Source: an uncultured Clostridium sp. (lineage in GTDB: Bacteria; Bacillota; Clostridia; Lachnospirales; Lachnospiraceae). Taken from it: DNA of 6,632 nt. The position numbers and the translations under genes are program-made. Shown piece by piece: positions 5,706-6,632 of this stretch. The stretch lies in assembly GCA_958349075.1 (NCBI GenBank), contig CATWBR010000252.1:1-6632 (forward strand), in the 5' to 3' direction. Numbering within the stretch: the first letter of the stretch is position 1; each line of letters starts with the position of its first letter. Below the pieces are notes generated by a model that saw only the letters and a program-made list of their open reading frames with translations, was not told the DNA's origin and made no database searches.

Positions 5706-6632
5706 ATGAGAAAATGGAAAAATATGGTGTCTGCAGCCATATGTGCGGCTGTGCTGGCAGGGATGATGAGTATGACTGCGTATGCAGATACCAAAGTGAC
5801 CAGTATTTCCCTGGAAGTGGAGAGTGATATTCAGGTGGGGGAGGAATATTCCATAGATGATGTGACCATTACGACCAAAAGTGACAAATATCTGGTCGGA
5901 GATATGGAATTTTTAAATGATGGTTATGAATGGGAACCGACGGATACACCGAGACTTCAGGTGGATATAGAAGCGAATGATGGATATTATCTGATGTTAT
6001 CTGCCAAAAATATCAAGATCAAAGGTGCCACCTATGAACGTGGAGTGAAAATTAATTCAACGACAGTGCGTCTGACGCTGGCACTGCCTTCTCTGTCAGA
6101 AACTGTGGGAGATATCACAGAAGTCCGTTGGAGTGACGGGGCTGTGGCGTCCTGGAATGCGGCTTACAACGCAGGTAATTATCAGGTGAAACTTTACCGG
6201 GACGGAAAGGCTGTAAATACGACACAAACAACAGCGGTACCTTACCTGGATCTGTCACCTCTGATGACAAAAGAAGGAAATTATTATTTTAAAGTTCGGG
6301 CAGTGAATGTAGTAAAATCAGAGAATACCAGTGAATGGGTGGAGTCCGGAGAAATGTATCTGCCGAAGGAGAAAGCAGATGCAAATAAAGCACTGTACGG
6401 AAGTGCTGCAAACAGCGGGTATACAGAACCGGGGCAGGCATTGACTCCACAGACCGGCTGGAACAAAGATGCTATCGGCTGGTGGTATCTCAACGAAGAT
6501 GGCACTTATCCGGCAAGTAACTGGCAGTATATCCATGACAAATGGTACTTCTTTGATTCCAAGGGATATATGCAGACGGGATGGATCTTGTGGAACCATC
6601 AGTATTATTACTGTGATACCACCAATGGAGAT
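5706..6632 (+). CDS. Secreted protein with cell-wall-binding (choline/glucan-binding-type) repeats, 3' end cut by window edge
   Basis: The frame is open for 309 codons to the right edge. A Sec signal peptide is clear: the positively charged MRKWK start, a hydrophobic Ala-rich core (about 8-20), and a likely cut after AYA at residue 27. Residues 28 to about 133 form a beta-rich region of no recognised family. Residues 135 to about 218 resemble a fibronectin type III-like fold (VRWSDGAVASWN, then YQVKLYRDGKAV, then YYFKVRAVN). A short linker leads to aromatic/Gly-rich repeats from residue 251 (GWW, DGTYPASNWQYI, KWYFFDSKGYMQTGW), the pattern of the CW-binding-1 (PF01473) repeat family. The product is therefore exported and probably held at the cell envelope or bound to a polymer; the ligand is unknown. 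GAGGAG (5692-5697) lies 8 nt before ATG 5706. An in-frame ATG at 5688 would add six residues but has a weaker site. Any catalytic domain, if present, would be outside the window. Confidence 0.88.
   Translation, partial: MRKWKNMVSAAICAAVLAGMMSMTAYADTKVTSISLEVESDIQVGEEYSIDDVTITTKSDKYLVGDMEFLNDGYEWEPTDTPRLQVDIEANDGYYLMLSAKNIKIKGATYERGVKINSTTVRLTLALPSLSETVGDITEVRWSDGAVASWNAAYNAGNYQVKLYRDGKAVNTTQTTAVPYLDLSPLMTKEGNYYFKVRAVNVVKSENTSEWVESGEMYLPKEKADANKALYGSAANSGYTEPGQALTPQTGWNKDAIGWWYLNEDGTYPASNWQYIHDKWYFFDSKGYMQTGWILWNHQYYYCDTTNGD
6456..6632 (+). repeat. Start of the cell-wall-binding repeat array (protein level)
   Basis: Residues 251-309 of the secreted protein contain successive units of about 20 residues built around W-W/Y-Y/F aromatic clusters, a DG/KG turn and a TGW ending. 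These features mark choline-binding or glucan-binding repeats. At least two units and the start of a further one are present, and the array runs off the window. Confidence 0.8.

Overview
The window looks like chromosome from a Gram-positive, low-to-medium GC member of the Clostridia, most likely a Lachnospiraceae-type gut bacterium. The grounds are consensus sigma-A promoters (TTGACA / TATAAT with 17-bp spacers), strong AGGAGG-type ribosome binding sites, a GAAC-N4-GTTC SOS box at recA, the order recA-recX-rny (RNase Y is typical of Firmicutes), and a secreted protein with choline/glucan-binding-type repeats. The species cannot be named from the sequence alone. I see no rRNA, tRNA, CRISPR array, phage gene or transposase.

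Layout. Positions 1-1281 (minus strand) hold most of ktrB, a Trk/Ktr/HKT-family K+ channel subunit whose C-terminus lies beyond the left edge. It is read from a perfect-consensus promoter at 1329-1357. Positions 1300-1728 form a divergent intergenic region with no convincing gene. It holds a 10-bp-period direct repeat, a 15-bp dyad, a second plus-strand promoter-like sequence and a cluster of potential hairpins. recA (1809-2879) follows with its own promoter and a LexA-type SOS box just downstream of that promoter. recX (2983-3600) comes next, probably co-transcribed. A 319-bp gap with no supported gene ends in a promoter for rny (3920-5464), which is closed by a strong intrinsic terminator at 5471-5509. 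A leader of about 195 bp then carries a promoter-like sequence, a terminator-like hairpin and a 45-bp inverted repeat. It precedes a secreted cell-wall-binding-repeat protein (5706 to the right edge, incomplete).

How the genes fit together. RecA is the recombinase and LexA co-protease of the SOS response, and RecX modulates RecA filaments, so their shared transcript is functionally coherent. RNase Y is the membrane-anchored endoribonuclease that starts mRNA decay. It is a separate transcription unit that is merely syntenic. KtrB and the secreted protein have no evident functional tie to the DNA-repair pair.

An honest view of novelty: the genes are mostly housekeeping. The parts that deserve attention are non-coding: the hairpin-rich leader before the secreted protein (5537-5705), the structured region upstream of recA (1379-1700), and a marked fall in GC content between recX and rny.
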